Shown here one piece after another: positions 49,334-59,915 of a DNA stretch of 64,000 nt. Within the stretch, counting starts at the first letter, position 1. Every line of letters begins with the position of its first letter. Below the pieces are notes generated by a model. The model did no database searches. It was not told where the DNA came from and saw nothing but the letters and a program-made list of their open reading frames with translations. The position numbers were made by a program, and so were the translations under genes. The DNA is from [Haemophilus] felis (GTDB lineage: Bacteria; Pseudomonadota; Gammaproteobacteria; Enterobacterales; Pasteurellaceae). The stretch lies in the NCBI GenBank assembly GCA_002015125.1, contig MUYB01000020.1, forward strand, positions 7,574 to 71,573. Reading direction: 5' to 3'.

Positions 49334-49390
49334 GATCTGCACCCCAAAAGTTGGACTAAACAACTAACTTATTAAGGTGCAGATTTTTTT
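49334..49390. mobile_element. Possible IS3-family end remnant acting as terminator
   Basis: CTGCACCCCAAAAGTTGGAC (49336-49355) resembles the left inverted repeat of IS3-family (IS150-group) elements, and the following TTATTAAGGTGCAG before an ATG is also like the leader of such elements. ATCTGCACC/GGTGCAGAT (49334-49342 and 49375-49383) forms a stem followed by seven T. No transposase remains. It probably ends porin transcription now. The resemblance is from memory only. Confidence 0.4.
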
Positions 49391-49398
49391 ATGCTGAA

Positions 49399-52300
49399 TT
49401 ATTGTATCTGAGTAATTAACCTTTCCACAAAATCTAACCGCACTTTATGGCTTTCAAAGGTTTTGGTAAAGCGGAATTTGGTTGGACCGTCGAAGCGGTA
49501 AACTTTAGGTTCGGCTTGAATTAATTGCAGGAATTTTATCGGATCTAAATCCGCATTGGCGGCAAATTCAATAAATCCCCCTTGGGCGTTAGCGTCGATT
49601 TTATGTATTTGCAGCGTTTTTGCCATTTGGCGTAACTGGGCGATTTGGAATAAATTTCGAGTGGCTTCGGGAAGCGTGCCGAAACGGTCGATAAGTTCCA
49701 CTTTAAGTTCATCTAATGCCTGTTTATTTTCTGCTCCTGCAATGCGTTTATAGAAGGACAAGCGCATATTGACATCACCGACATAATCCTCTGGCAACAA
49801 AGCTGGCAAGCGTAAATCAATTTCCACTTGTTGTTGGGTTAATTCATCAAGAGATGGCTCACGCCCTGCTTTTAAGGCATTCACTGCACTTTCCAGTAAA
49901 TCCATATACAGGGAAAAACCGATGGACTCAATTTGTCCGCTTTGCTCAGAACCCAACAATTCGCCAGCGCCACGAATTTCCAAATCGTGGGTAGCAAGCA
50001 AGAATCCTGCCCCTAAATTATCCAAACTTTCTAACGCCTCAAGACGTTTTTGGGCATCTTTGGTCATGGCTTTTGGCGGTGGCGTTAATAAATACGCATA
50101 GGCTTGATGATGGGAACGTCCCACACGTCCGCGCAGTTGGTGTAATTGTGCTAAACCAAAGTTATCTGCACGCTCAATAATAATGGTGTTGGCAGTGGGT
50201 ACATCAATGCCCGTTTCAATAATGGTGGAACACACCAACACATTAAAACGTTGGTGATAAAAATCCGACATCACTCGCTCAAGTTCACGCTCGCGCATTT
50301 GTCCGTGCCCGATAATGATACGTGCTTCAGGCACTAAATTGGCTAATTTTTCCGCACAATTTTCGATACTGGCGACGTCGTTATGCAAATAATATGCCTG
50401 ACCGCCACGCAAAATTTCACGCAAGATTGCCTCCCGAATAATGGCGTCGTCCGCCTGCTTAACAAAGGTTTTAATGGTTAAACGGCGTGCTGGCGGCGTT
50501 GAAATAATGGACAAATCCCGAATGCCGTGCATCGCCATATTGAGGGTTCTTGGGATTGGCGTCGCCGTTAAGGTGAGAATATCAATGTTGGCACGAAGCT
50601 GTTTAATGCGTTCTTTTTGTCGCACGCCGAAACGATGTTCTTCATCAATCACCAGTAAGCCCAAGTCGTTAAATTGCACGTCAGATTGAATCAGTTTATG
50701 CGTGCCGATCAAAATATCCACTTTGCCCTGTACCACATTTTCTAGAATGGCTTTCTGCTCTTTCGCCGTTTTAAAACGAGAAAGCATTTCCACATTCACA
50801 GGGAAGTTGGCAAAACGGTCTTTGAAATTTTCAAAATGTTGCTGAGCAAGCAGCGTCGTCGGCACTAACACCGCCACTTGCTTGTGATTCATTACCGCTA
50901 AAAACGCCGCACGCATTGCCACTTCGGTTTTACCAAAACCCACGTCGCCGCACACCAAGCGATCCATTGCTTTAGGTTGGCACATATCCGCAATAACGGC
51001 GTTAATTGCCATTTCTTGATCGTGAGTTTCTTCAAAAGGAAAGGTCGCCGCAAATTGTTGGAAGGCTTCACGATCATAATGAAAGGCAAAACCTGTTTGT
51101 GCTTCACGTTGGGCATACACATCCAGCAATTCGGCTGCCACATCACGAATTTTCTCCGCCGCTTTTTGGCGAGCTCGCACCCAAGCATCGCTTCCAAGTT
51201 TATGCAATGGTGCGGTTTCATCGGAACCACCCACATAGCGGCTGATTAAATGTAAAGATGCCACTGGCACATACAATTTGGATTCATTGGCATAATTTAA
51301 CAGCAAATATTCTGCCGTAACGCCACCGTTTTCGAGGGTTACCAAACCTGCATAGCGTCCGACGCCGTGATCTAAATGCACCACAGGTTGCCCAATTTTC
51401 AGTTCCGCAAGATTGCGGATTAAGGTATCAGGATTGACGGATTTACGTTTATCACGGCTACGCTGTTGCACACGTTCGCCTAATAATTCCGTTTCGGTGA
51501 TCACGGCAAGCGGCGGCGTTTGTTCCAAAATAAAGCCGCTTTCCAAGGCGCTGATCAGCACATTACATTTTTCTTTGACGGCGGAAAGTGCGGCTAATTG
51601 CTGTGGTTTTATTTTCAACGGCGTCAACAGCTCAAACAAGGTTTCACGTCGTCCTTCCGTTTCCACGGAAAACACCACATTGCCTTGAAATTGCTTGTTA
51701 AATTGGCGTAATGCTTGCAACGGTTCTTTCTGTTGCGATTGAATTGCCAACGGCGGTAGCGGCTGTACCGCCAAATTTTTTTGACGCACCGACGCCCGAA
51801 GTTTCTCTTGTTTTAAACTGAGTCTTGGATAATTTTTGAGTGTGCGGTTCACCTCATCCATTCGTAGCCATAAGCGTTCAGGCGGTAATAACGGACGCAT
51901 AGGATCCACTTTGCGACTTTCATAACGCTGCTCCGCATCTTGATAAAAACGTTCCCCTTGTGTCTGAATATCGCCCACATCAAGAAACAAAGTATTGGCA
52001 GGCAAATAATCAAATAAGGTTGCCATTTGTTCAAAAAATAACGGCTGCCAGTATTCAATCCCTGAAATTAACGTGCCTTTGCTCACCTGTTGGTAAATAT
52101 GTTCAGGATCACGACGAATTTCCCCAAAGGTTTCTCGAAATTGGGTGCGGAAAAACTCAATGCCTTTCTCATCGGTGGGAAACTCGCGAGCAGGCAATAA
52201 ATGAATGGCGTCGATTGCTTCCAGCGTACGTTGGGTATCTACATCAAAAGTGCGGATAGAATCAATTTCATCGTCAAAAAAATCTAAACGAAAAGGCACA

Positions 52301-52830
52301 TCGCTTCCCATTGGGAAAAGATCCAGCAAGGCACCACGCACCGCATATTCACCGTGTTCCAACACTTGCTCCACCGCACGATACCCTGCATTTTCGAGGT
52401 TTGAACGCATTTTGTTAATTTGTAAGCACTCCCCTTTTTTAATTAACAACAAGTTATGGTGCAAAAAAGTCGGCGGACATAAACGCTGCATTAGGGTGCT
52501 AATGGGCAAAATTACAATGCCTTTTTCTTGGTGCTGCAATTGAAAAAGGGTGCTTAAACGGGTGGAGATGATCTCTTGATGGGGTGAAAAGGCATCATAA
52601 GGCAAGGTTTCCCAGTCGGGGAAAAAATAAACAGGATTTTCGCTAAACTGAGATAAGGTTTTCTCTAAACGCACGGCGTTTCTAGCGTCGGCGGTGATTA
52701 GGGCGATTAACCCCGAATGTTGCTCACTGATTTCGGCAATGGCAAGGCAATCCGCCCCTGCTAAAACATTGCCTAACATTTTGTGATCGTTTGGTTGCGT
52801 TGGAATATCCAGTTGGAAAAAATGCGTCAT
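49399..52830 (-). CDS. mfd: Transcription-repair coupling factor
   Basis: This 1143-residue ATPase removes stalled RNA polymerase at DNA damage and recruits UvrA. Domains in order: UvrB-homology module (about 1-340), RNA polymerase interaction domain (about 470-540, VVHLDHGVGRYAGL), helicase motor with Walker A GDVGFGKTEVAMRAAF, DEEH box DEEHRFGVRQKE, GRVGRSHHQAYAYLL, and the C-terminal TRCF domain. Length normal. The uptake word AAGTGCGGT begins one base before its ATG and another copy lies near its 3' end. Confidence 0.97.
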   Translation of the reverse strand: MTHFFQLDIPTQPNDHKMLGNVLAGADCLAIAEISEQHSGLIALITADARNAVRLEKTLSQFSENPVYFFPDWETLPYDAFSPHQEIISTRLSTLFQLQHQEKGIVILPISTLMQRLCPPTFLHHNLLLIKKGECLQINKMRSNLENAGYRAVEQVLEHGEYAVRGALLDLFPMGSDVPFRLDFFDDEIDSIRTFDVDTQRTLEAIDAIHLLPAREFPTDEKGIEFFRTQFRETFGEIRRDPEHIYQQVSKGTLISGIEYWQPLFFEQMATLFDYLPANTLFLDVGDIQTQGERFYQDAEQRYESRKVDPMRPLLPPERLWLRMDEVNRTLKNYPRLSLKQEKLRASVRQKNLAVQPLPPLAIQSQQKEPLQALRQFNKQFQGNVVFSVETEGRRETLFELLTPLKIKPQQLAALSAVKEKCNVLISALESGFILEQTPPLAVITETELLGERVQQRSRDKRKSVNPDTLIRNLAELKIGQPVVHLDHGVGRYAGLVTLENGGVTAEYLLLNYANESKLYVPVASLHLISRYVGGSDETAPLHKLGSDAWVRARQKAAEKIRDVAAELLDVYAQREAQTGFAFHYDREAFQQFAATFPFEETHDQEMAINAVIADMCQPKAMDRLVCGDVGFGKTEVAMRAAFLAVMNHKQVAVLVPTTLLAQQHFENFKDRFANFPVNVEMLSRFKTAKEQKAILENVVQGKVDILIGTHKLIQSDVQFNDLGLLVIDEEHRFGVRQKERIKQLRANIDILTLTATPIPRTLNMAMHGIRDLSIISTPPARRLTIKTFVKQADDAIIREAILREILRGGQAYYLHNDVASIENCAEKLANLVPEARIIIGHGQMRERELERVMSDFYHQRFNVLVCSTIIETGIDVPTANTIIIERADNFGLAQLHQLRGRVGRSHHQAYAYLLTPPPKAMTKDAQKRLEALESLDNLGAGFLLATHDLEIRGAGELLGSEQSGQIESIGFSLYMDLLESAVNALKAGREPSLDELTQQQVEIDLRLPALLPEDYVGDVNMRLSFYKRIAGAENKQALDELKVELIDRFGTLPEATRNLFQIAQLRQMAKTLQIHKIDANAQGGFIEFAANADLDPIKFLQLIQAEPKVYRFDGPTKFRFTKTFESHKVRLDFVERLITQIQ
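49437..49445 (-). repeat. DNA uptake word near the mfd 3' end
   Basis: Perfect AAGTGCGGT on the minus strand, within the last codons of mfd. Confidence 0.8.
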
Positions 52831-52839
52831 AAGTGCGGT
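52831..52839 (+). repeat. DNA uptake word upstream of mfd
   Basis: Perfect AAGTGCGGT immediately before the mfd start codon, in the mfd-glmU divergent region. Confidence 0.8.
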
Positions 52840-53082
52840 GATTTTCAGAAAATTTAAAAGCGACAGTTTAGCCTAATTATCAAATGGCTCCAAGTTGATT
52901 GGGGAAAAGATTGTGTGCACATAATTTGATGGAGATTGGAATTAGTAATCTACCGCTTAAGTCCACTTCAGTGCTATGTCATTTTGTGCATATTATTCAT
53001 TCTACTTTTTACGAAGCTGTGTTTTATGCAAGGATTAGATTATAATTCGCAGCCACAACCATTCTCAGACAAAGGAATCCCT

Positions 53083-54450
53083 ATGAATACCCCATTAAGC
53101 ATTGTTATTCTCGCCGCTGGTAAAGGCACAAGAATGTATTCTGATTTACCCAAAGTGCTGCACAAAATTGCAGGCAAACCTATGGTGAAGCATGTAATTG
53201 ATACGGTGAAAGCGATTCATGCTAAACAAATTTATTTGGTGTATGGACAGGGTGGAGAGGTGATGCAACAACATCTCGCCGATGAACCTGTGCATTGGGT
53301 ACATCAAGCGGAGCAACTCGGCACAGGGCACGCAATGCAACAAGCTGCGCCGTTTTTCCAAGATGAGGAAAATATTTTAATGCTATATGGTGATGGCCCG
53401 ATGATCAGCGAAACAACCTTGCAGCGATTAATCGCCGCTAAACCAGAAAATGGTATCGCTTTGTTGACAGTGGTGTTAGAGAATCCTACAGGCTACGGTC
53501 GTATTGTTCGTGAGAATGGCAAGGTGGTTGCCATTGTGGAACAAAAAGATGCTAATGCAGAGCAATTGAAAATCCAAGAAATTAACACGGGAGTGTTGGT
53601 TGCAAATGGAAAACAATTGAAAACTTGGTTAGCACAATTAACGAACAATAATGCCCAAGGTGAATATTATATGACCGATGTTATCGCTTTAGCTAACCAA
53701 GCAGGTAGCGACGTTGTGGCGGTGCAAGCGGAAGACTTTATGGAAGTTGAAGGGGTGAATAACCGTCAACAGCTTGCTCGCTTGGAGCGTTATTATCAAC
53801 GCAAACAGGCGGAAAAATTATTATTAGCGGGCGTGGCTTTAGCGGATCCTGAGCGTTTTGATCTGCGTGGTGAATTAACCCATGGTAAAGATGTTGAAAT
53901 TGATGTGAATGTGATTTTAGAAGGCAAAGTTCAACTCGGAAATCGTGTGCGTATTGGTGCGGGTTGTGTGCTGAAAAACTGCGTTATCGCCGACGATGTA
54001 GAAATTAAACCTTATTCTGTTTTAGAAGATGCTAGCGTCGGTCAAGCTTCGCAGATTGGGCCTTTTTCTCGCTTGCGTCCGGGCGCTGAATTATCTGAAC
54101 AAACCCATATAGGCAACTTTGTGGAAATTAAAAAATCTCAAGTAGGTAAAGGTTCTAAAGTAAATCATCTTAGTTATGTGGGCGATTCGAGCATTGGTAA
54201 GGATTGTAACATTGGCGCGGGTGTGATCACTTGTAATTACGATGGTGCAAATAAGTTTAAAACCATTATTGGTGATGATGTGTTTGTGGGGTCTGATGTG
54301 CAGTTGATAGCGCCGGTAACTGTTGAAAATGGTGCGACGATTGGTGCAGGTTCAACTATTAGCAAAAATGTTAACGCAGATGAATTAGTGCTGACTCGTG
54401 TGCCGCAGCGTCATATTAAAGATTGGCAACGACCAAAACGGCAGAAATGA
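53083..54450 (+). CDS. glmU: Bifunctional GlcNAc-1-P uridyltransferase / glucosamine-1-P acetyltransferase
   Basis: This 455-residue enzyme makes UDP-GlcNAc for peptidoglycan and lipid A. The ATG at 53083 follows AAAGGAATCCCT and gives [20 protein letters not shown], with the nucleotidyl motif LAAGKGTRM. Uridyltransferase domain to about 230; then a left-handed beta helix of hexapeptide repeats ([15 protein letters not shown]...) carrying the acetyltransferase active site at [11 protein letters not shown] and [13 protein letters not shown]. Ends one base before selB. Confidence 0.97.
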   Translation: MNTPLSIVILAAGKGTRMYSDLPKVLHKIAGKPMVKHVIDTVKAIHAKQIYLVYGQGGEVMQQHLADEPVHWVHQAEQLGTGHAMQQAAPFFQDEENILMLYGDGPMISETTLQRLIAAKPENGIALLTVVLENPTGYGRIVRENGKVVAIVEQKDANAEQLKIQEINTGVLVANGKQLKTWLAQLTNNNAQGEYYMTDVIALANQAGSDVVAVQAEDFMEVEGVNNRQQLARLERYYQRKQAEKLLLAGVALADPERFDLRGELTHGKDVEIDVNVILEGKVQLGNRVRIGAGCVLKNCVIADDVEIKPYSVLEDASVGQASQIGPFSRLRPGAELSEQTHIGNFVEIKKSQVGKGSKVNHLSYVGDSSIGKDCNIGAGVITCNYDGANKFKTIIGDDVFVGSDVQLIAPVTVENGATIGAGSTISKNVNADELVLTRVPQRHIKDWQRPKRQK

Positions 54451-54451
54451 T

Positions 54452-56320
54452 ATGATTATTGCAACCTCTGGTCATGTAGATCACGGAAAAACAGCCTTAC
54501 TTGAAGCCCTAACAGGAACCCATACCGCTCATCTACCCGAAGAGAAAAAACGCGGGATGACCATTGATTTAGGCTATGCTTATTTACCTTTAGATGAACA
54601 GCATATTCTTGGATTTATTGATGTGCCAGGGCATGAAAAGTTTCTGGGAAATATGCTAGCGGGTCTCGGCGGTATTGATTATGCCATGTTAGTTGTGGCC
54701 GCTAATGAGGGGATTCAAGCACAAACTCACGAGCATTTAAACATTCTGAAATTATTAGATTTTAAAGAAATTATTTTAGTTATCAGCAAAGCAGATTTAG
54801 CGGATGATAAACAAATTTCAGAATTAGTTAGCCAGCTCCGACAAAAATATCCTGTCTTATTGCACTCTCCCATTTTTATTACCTCAACGAAAAATCAACG
54901 AGGTGTCGTAGAATTAAGAGAATATCTTGCTGCTTTACCAAATCTTGCTCAACAAGCGAGACCATTTCGTTATGCCATTGATCGCATTTTTCATATAAAA
55001 GGGGCTGGAACGGTGGTAACAGGCACGGCTTTTTCAGGTGAAGTGAATGTGGAGCAAGAGCTCTTTTTTTCCGATGGACAAAAGGTGAGAGTAAAAAATA
55101 TTCATAGTCAAAATCAGAAAAGTACTAAAGGTATCGCAGGGCAACGCCTTGCGCTGAATATTCATCACGATATGGCACGAGAATTGATTTCTCGTGGCGA
55201 CTGGCTTTTTTCTCACCCACCTGTAACGCCGACAGAGCGTATTTCTGTACAGTTGCAGCCGACGGTGGCACTAAAAGAAAATCAAGCTGTGCATATTTAT
55301 CAGGCCGCAAGTCGAAGCACAGGTCGTCTTAATTTGTTACAAGATAAAAATCTTATGCCTGAACAGCAGGCATTAGCTGAAATCATTTTAGATAAACCTT
55401 TGTTTTTAACTTATGGCGATAATTTGATTGTGCGTAGCGGCGATGCGAAGCAATTGATTGCGGGAGCGCATGTGTTGGAAATTTACGCACCGAGTCGTTA
55501 CAAACGAAGTGAGCAACATTTAAATTATTTAACCCAATTACAGCTGGCTAAAACAGAGGCTGAACGCATTCAGCTGTATTTAGCGAATAATGCTTTGCCT
55601 TTATCTACCTTGGCTTGGATTGAACAGCTTACCCATAGCCAATTAAAAAATTTATTGGCGCAAATCCAACATCAATGGTATCAAGATTGGTGTTTTAGCG
55701 CCGATTATCAGCAACAGCAGAAAAACCGCTTGTTAGCGACGCTAGCACAATATCATCATCGACATGATGATCAAATTGGTATTAGTAAAGCTCGTCTTTG
55801 CCGTATTGCGTGCTTACATCAGCCTGAAAAATTAATGTTTTATTTTATTGATGAGTTATTGTCAGAACAAAAATTGCAACAAACTCGAGGTTGGTTGCAT
55901 TTACCAAGTCATAAAATTCAATTTGATGAAAATGAACAGCAATGTTGGAAACAAGTTTTTGATTTGTTTGAACAACATCATGGACAGCCTTTGTGGGTGC
56001 GAGATGTGGCAACTGCGTTACAAATTGAGGAAACCGCTATGCGCAATTTTCTCTATAAAGCAGGGAAATTAGGTTATCTTACCCCAGTGGTAAAAGATCG
56101 TTTTTTCTTAACCACGGATATCTATGCCTATGCGGCGTTAATTAAGCAATATATTGGTCAGTTTGGCGCCATTTCAGTGAATCAACTGCGCGATGAATTA
56201 GGCTTTGGACGAAAAGTCACGGTGCAACTTATAGAATATTTTGATCGAAGTGGTTTTTTGCGCCGCAAAGGAAATGTACATATTTTACGCGATGCTCAAT
56301 TGTTTGATGCGCTCTCATAA
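54452..56320 (+). CDS. selB: Selenocysteine-specific elongation factor SelB
   Basis: This 622-residue factor delivers Sec-tRNA to UGA codons marked by a SECIS hairpin. GTPase motifs: GHVDHGKTALLEAL, DVPGHEKFLGNML, and SKAD. Three EF-Tu-like domains are followed by four winged-helix domains (about 370-622) that bind SECIS; the last is RDELGFGRKVTVQLIEYFDR. The start at 54452 gives MIIATSGHVDHGKT. It lies one base after glmU, not next to selA, so the usual selAB operon is broken. Its presence implies selA, selC, selD and at least one selenoprotein elsewhere. Confidence 0.95.
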   Translation: MIIATSGHVDHGKTALLEALTGTHTAHLPEEKKRGMTIDLGYAYLPLDEQHILGFIDVPGHEKFLGNMLAGLGGIDYAMLVVAANEGIQAQTHEHLNILKLLDFKEIILVISKADLADDKQISELVSQLRQKYPVLLHSPIFITSTKNQRGVVELREYLAALPNLAQQARPFRYAIDRIFHIKGAGTVVTGTAFSGEVNVEQELFFSDGQKVRVKNIHSQNQKSTKGIAGQRLALNIHHDMARELISRGDWLFSHPPVTPTERISVQLQPTVALKENQAVHIYQAASRSTGRLNLLQDKNLMPEQQALAEIILDKPLFLTYGDNLIVRSGDAKQLIAGAHVLEIYAPSRYKRSEQHLNYLTQLQLAKTEAERIQLYLANNALPLSTLAWIEQLTHSQLKNLLAQIQHQWYQDWCFSADYQQQQKNRLLATLAQYHHRHDDQIGISKARLCRIACLHQPEKLMFYFIDELLSEQKLQQTRGWLHLPSHKIQFDENEQQCWKQVFDLFEQHHGQPLWVRDVATALQIEETAMRNFLYKAGKLGYLTPVVKDRFFLTTDIYAYAALIKQYIGQFGAISVNQLRDELGFGRKVTVQLIEYFDRSGFLRRKGNVHILRDAQLFDALS

Positions 56321-56370
56321 AACTATACTAACGACTCGGCATTTTTATTTGTCTTTTTAGTGAAAACATT

Positions 56371-57645
56371 ATGTTACGAATTTTTTATACTTTGTTACTT
56401 TATTTGGTTCAGCCTGTATTGTTACTGATCGCGCTCTGGCGTAGTTTAAAATCACCTAATTACCGTAAGCGCCTTAATGAACGTTATGCATTCTATTTTT
56501 CAGATAAACCTCGCCCAAAAGGTATTTTGATACACGCGGTTTCAGTGGGTGAGGTTATTGCCGCCACCCCTTTAGTGAAACGCTTGCAACAACAATATCC
56601 TGATTTAGCCATTACTTTTACCACCATTACGCCAACAGGTTCGGAACGTGTTAAGGCAGCCTTTGGCGATACTGTTCATCATATTTATTTGCCACATGAT
56701 TTACCTGATGCAATGGCTCGCTTTGTTAAATTTGTTCAGCCTCAAATTTGTATTGTGATTGAAACTGAAATCTGGCCAAATCTGATTATTCAGTTAAAAA
56801 AGCGAAATATTCCTTTTATTATCGCCAATGGGCGTTTATCTGAACGCTCTGCTCGTCGTTATGGATTGGTGAAGCAAGCGCTAAAAGGCATTTTTAGACA
56901 TATTGATATGATTGCCGCACAGGATAACGTGAGTTTGCAGCGTTATTTATCCCTTGGTTTTCCCTCAGAAAGTCTTAAATTAACAGGGAATATCAAATAT
57001 GATCTGGTGATTAACAAGGAACTGCAGCAAAAAATCGAGCAATTAAAACAGCAATGGCAGCTTGACCGCCCAGTATGGATAGCCGCTAGTACGCATTTAG
57101 GTGAAGACGAATTCATTTTAGCAGCGCATAAAAAATTACTAGCCAGTCATTCTGATTTATTGCTCATTTTAGTGCCGCGCCACCCTGAACGTTTTGATTC
57201 TGTGGCGCAACTGATTGAACAGCAAGGATTAAATTATATTCGACGAAGCTCACAACATTCTCCTCAAGCAAATACGCAGGTGTTATTAGGCGATAGCATG
57301 GGGGAATTGATGTTGCTTTATGCTATGTCTAATATTGCTTTTGTGGGCGGCAGTTTAGTGAAGCACGGCGGACATAATCCACTCGAGCCACTGGCGTTTC
57401 AACTGCCTGTGTTAAGCGGTCAACACACTTTTAATTTCCCTGAAGTGTTTGACCAACTAAAACAAGTTAATGGCGTGGTAACGCTTGAAAGCTCGGTGGA
57501 ACATATTCAGCAAGAAGTTGAAAAATTCCTCTGTTCGCCTCAACGTCGCCAACGATACGGCACTGCAGGTTACCAAGTTTTAATGGAAAATCGTGGTGCA
57601 TTACAGCGCTTATTGGATTTACTCAGCTCTTATTTGAACAAATAA
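56371..57645 (+). CDS. waaA: Kdo transferase (lipid IVA 3-deoxy-D-manno-octulosonic acid transferase)
   Basis: This 424-residue inner-membrane-associated glycosyltransferase adds Kdo to lipid A precursor from CMP-Kdo. An N-terminal membrane segment ([20 protein letters not shown]), then [14 protein letters not shown] and the Glu of [30 protein letters not shown] binds CMP-Kdo. In H. influenzae the enzyme is monofunctional; whether this one is cannot be read here. It lies one base ahead of coaD, the historic kdtA-kdtB pair. Confidence 0.95.
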   Translation: MLRIFYTLLLYLVQPVLLLIALWRSLKSPNYRKRLNERYAFYFSDKPRPKGILIHAVSVGEVIAATPLVKRLQQQYPDLAITFTTITPTGSERVKAAFGDTVHHIYLPHDLPDAMARFVKFVQPQICIVIETEIWPNLIIQLKKRNIPFIIANGRLSERSARRYGLVKQALKGIFRHIDMIAAQDNVSLQRYLSLGFPSESLKLTGNIKYDLVINKELQQKIEQLKQQWQLDRPVWIAASTHLGEDEFILAAHKKLLASHSDLLLILVPRHPERFDSVAQLIEQQGLNYIRRSSQHSPQANTQVLLGDSMGELMLLYAMSNIAFVGGSLVKHGGHNPLEPLAFQLPVLSGQHTFNFPEVFDQLKQVNGVVTLESSVEHIQQEVEKFLCSPQRRQRYGTAGYQVLMENRGALQRLLDLLSSYLNK

Positions 57646-57646
57646 T

Positions 57647-58120
57647 ATGAATACAGTTATTTATCCCGGTACTTTTGATCCCATTACTAATGGGCATTTA
57701 GATATTATTCAACGTAGCGCCGCTTTATTTCCAAAGGTTTTGGTTGCGGTTGCGGCGAATCCGAATAAGAAACCTTTATTTAGCTTATCTGAACGATTGA
57801 ATTTAGTGCGACAATCTGTGTGCGAATTACACAATGTTGAGGTGATTGCCTTTGAGGGATTACTTGCAGATTTGCTCAAGCAAAAACAAATTCACGCCAT
57901 TATTCGAGGGGTGAGAAGTGCCAATGATTTTGACTATGAACTCCAACTTGCTCACTTAAATCGCTTGTTAAGTGAAGGGGTAGAAAGTATTTTTTTACCG
58001 CCGTCAGAACGGTGGTCATACCTTTCCTCAACGATGATAAGAGAAATTCATTTGCATCAAGGCGATGTGAGTCAACTTGTGCCAAAACCAGTTCATCAAG
58101 CATTGTTAAATTTAAAATAA
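57647..58120 (+). CDS. coaD: Pantetheine-phosphate adenylyltransferase
   Basis: This 157-residue enzyme makes dephospho-CoA from phosphopantetheine and ATP. Motifs: [19 protein letters not shown] (T/H-x-G-H nucleotidyl site), [21 protein letters not shown], and the ATP-binding [12 protein letters not shown] (ISSTxIRE form). One base after waaA; coupled translation. Terminator follows. Confidence 0.97.
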   Translation: MNTVIYPGTFDPITNGHLDIIQRSAALFPKVLVAVAANPNKKPLFSLSERLNLVRQSVCELHNVEVIAFEGLLADLLKQKQIHAIIRGVRSANDFDYELQLAHLNRLLSEGVESIFLPPSERWSYLSSTMIREIHLHQGDVSQLVPKPVHQALLNLK

Positions 58121-58149
58121 ATTGACCGATATATTATTCCCACTAGGTT

Positions 58150-58177
58150 AGTCCGCCTTTCATAATGCGGACTTTTT
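58150..58177 (+). terminator. Terminator of waaA-coaD
   Basis: Stem AGTCCGC/GCGGACT followed by TTTT, 30 bases after the coaD stop. Confidence 0.88.
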
Positions 58178-58220
58178 CAATGAGAAGTTACATAGAAGCT
58201 TGTAAAAGCGAACGGTATTA

Positions 58221-58245
58221 AAAAAGGTAGCTGGGCTACCTTTTT
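58221..58245. terminator. Terminator of gdhA (bidirectional)
   Basis: Perfect inverted repeat AAAAAGGTAGC/GCTACCTTTTT with a TGG loop, 20 bases from the gdhA stop; U-rich tails form on both strands. Confidence 0.92.
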
Positions 58246-58264
58246 ATATGGGAAAATCCCTAGA

Positions 58265-59617
58265 TTAATACACACCTTGCGCTAACATAGCGTCAGCAAC
58301 TTTCACGAAACCTGCAACGTTTGCACCTACAACGTAGTTGATGTTTGCTTGACCTTCGATGGTACCGTATTTTTTACAGTTAGCGTGAATGTCTAACATA
58401 ATTTGATGTAATTTTTGATCCACTTCTTCTGCTGTCCAGTATAAGCGTTGTGAGCTTTGTGCCATTTCTAAACCAGAAGTTGCCACGCCACCTGCGTTTG
58501 CTGCTTTACCCGGTCCGAATAATACGCCAGCATCTAAAAGTGCATCAGTAGCTTCGATTGTAGTTGGCATATTTGCTCCTTCTGCCACTAATTGTACACC
58601 GTTGGCAATTAAGGTTTTTGCAGAAGCTAAATCTAATTCGTTTTGAGTTGCACAAGGAAGAGCGATATCTACTTTCACTTCCCAAGGGGTTTTGCCAGCC
58701 ACATATTTTAAACCGAATTGTTTTGCGTATTCTTCAACACGACCACGTTTTTCGTTTTTCAATTCCATTAATGCGGCTAATTTTTCAGTGGTGAAACCAG
58801 CTTCATCATACACATAACCTGATGAGTCAGAACAGGTAACCACTTTAGCGCCTAATTGTAATGCTTTTTCGATAGCATATTGTGCAACGTTACCAGAACC
58901 AGATACAGAAACAGTTTTACCTTTGAAGCTTTCGCCTTTTTCAGCAAGCATTGCTTGTGCAAAGTACACTAAGCCGTAACCAGTTGCTTCAGGACGAATT
59001 AAGCTACCGCCGAAGGAAAGACCACGACCAGTGAATACGCAAGCGGCTTGGTTAGATAATTTTTTCATATAGCCAGCGAGGTAGCCTACTTCACGACCGC
59101 CCACACCAATGTCGCCCGCTGGGACGTCAGTGTCTGCGCCAACGTGACGATATAATTCTGCAATTAACGCTTGGCAGAAACGCATCACTTCGCCGTCAGA
59201 TTTGCCTTTTGGATCGAAGTCTGAACCGCCTTTACCGCCGCCCATAGGCAATGTGGTTAAGGCGTTTTTGAAGATTTGTTCAAAACCTAAGAATTTTAAG
59301 ATAGATAAGTTAACGGATGGGTGGAAACGCATACCGCCTTTGAATGGACCGATTGCGCTGTTAAATTGTACGCGGAATGCACGGTTTACTTGAGTTTGAC
59401 CTTTGTCATCTGTCCAAGCTACACGGAATTGAATGGCACGCTCAGGTTCAACTAAACGCTCTAACAACGCTTGTGAACGGTATTTTGGATTGGCTTCTAA
59501 GAAAGGCCAGATAGAAGTGAATACTTCACGTACCGCTTGTAAAAATTCTGGTTGATGTGCGTCGCGTTGCGCAACATAGGATAAGAATTCTTCTAATGAT
59601 GTAACTGTTTTAGACAT
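58265..59617 (-). CDS. gdhA: NADP-type glutamate dehydrogenase
   Basis: This 450-residue hexameric enzyme makes glutamate from 2-oxoglutarate and ammonia with NADPH. Substrate pocket GPFKGGMRFHPSVNLS and the catalytic lysine region TLPMGGGKGGSDFDPKGKS; dinucleotide fold VSVSGSGNVAQYAIEKA; AEGANMPTT near the end. Length and motifs match the short bacterial GDH I class. Single gene with terminator; about 300 A/T-rich bases lie upstream with no other gene. Confidence 0.97.
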   Translation of the reverse strand: MSKTVTSLEEFLSYVAQRDAHQPEFLQAVREVFTSIWPFLEANPKYRSQALLERLVEPERAIQFRVAWTDDKGQTQVNRAFRVQFNSAIGPFKGGMRFHPSVNLSILKFLGFEQIFKNALTTLPMGGGKGGSDFDPKGKSDGEVMRFCQALIAELYRHVGADTDVPAGDIGVGGREVGYLAGYMKKLSNQAACVFTGRGLSFGGSLIRPEATGYGLVYFAQAMLAEKGESFKGKTVSVSGSGNVAQYAIEKALQLGAKVVTCSDSSGYVYDEAGFTTEKLAALMELKNEKRGRVEEYAKQFGLKYVAGKTPWEVKVDIALPCATQNELDLASAKTLIANGVQLVAEGANMPTTIEATDALLDAGVLFGPGKAANAGGVATSGLEMAQSSQRLYWTAEEVDQKLHQIMLDIHANCKKYGTIEGQANINYVVGANVAGFVKVADAMLAQGVY

Positions 59618-59915
59618 AATAATTTCCTCATTAAATGTGTGTTTGAATGTATTTTTTTATTTTTGTTTCTTCAGCATTGCTGACGGGTTTTAATATGCAA
59701 TAAGAAAATAGGGTAAAGCAAGCGATTTCTTGAAAAAATTTATTTGTTTTGCTTTTGTTAAGATGTGATTCAAAAAAAATGACATAATTTTTGAAAAAAA
59801 TTTAATAAAAGTTAGTGTTTATGAAGTTTAATTAGTTAAATTGGACTTTTTTTAGATCTTCTTTTAGAAAAAATGAAAGGAATGTGCGACACAAATATCG
59901 CACATTTATATGAAT

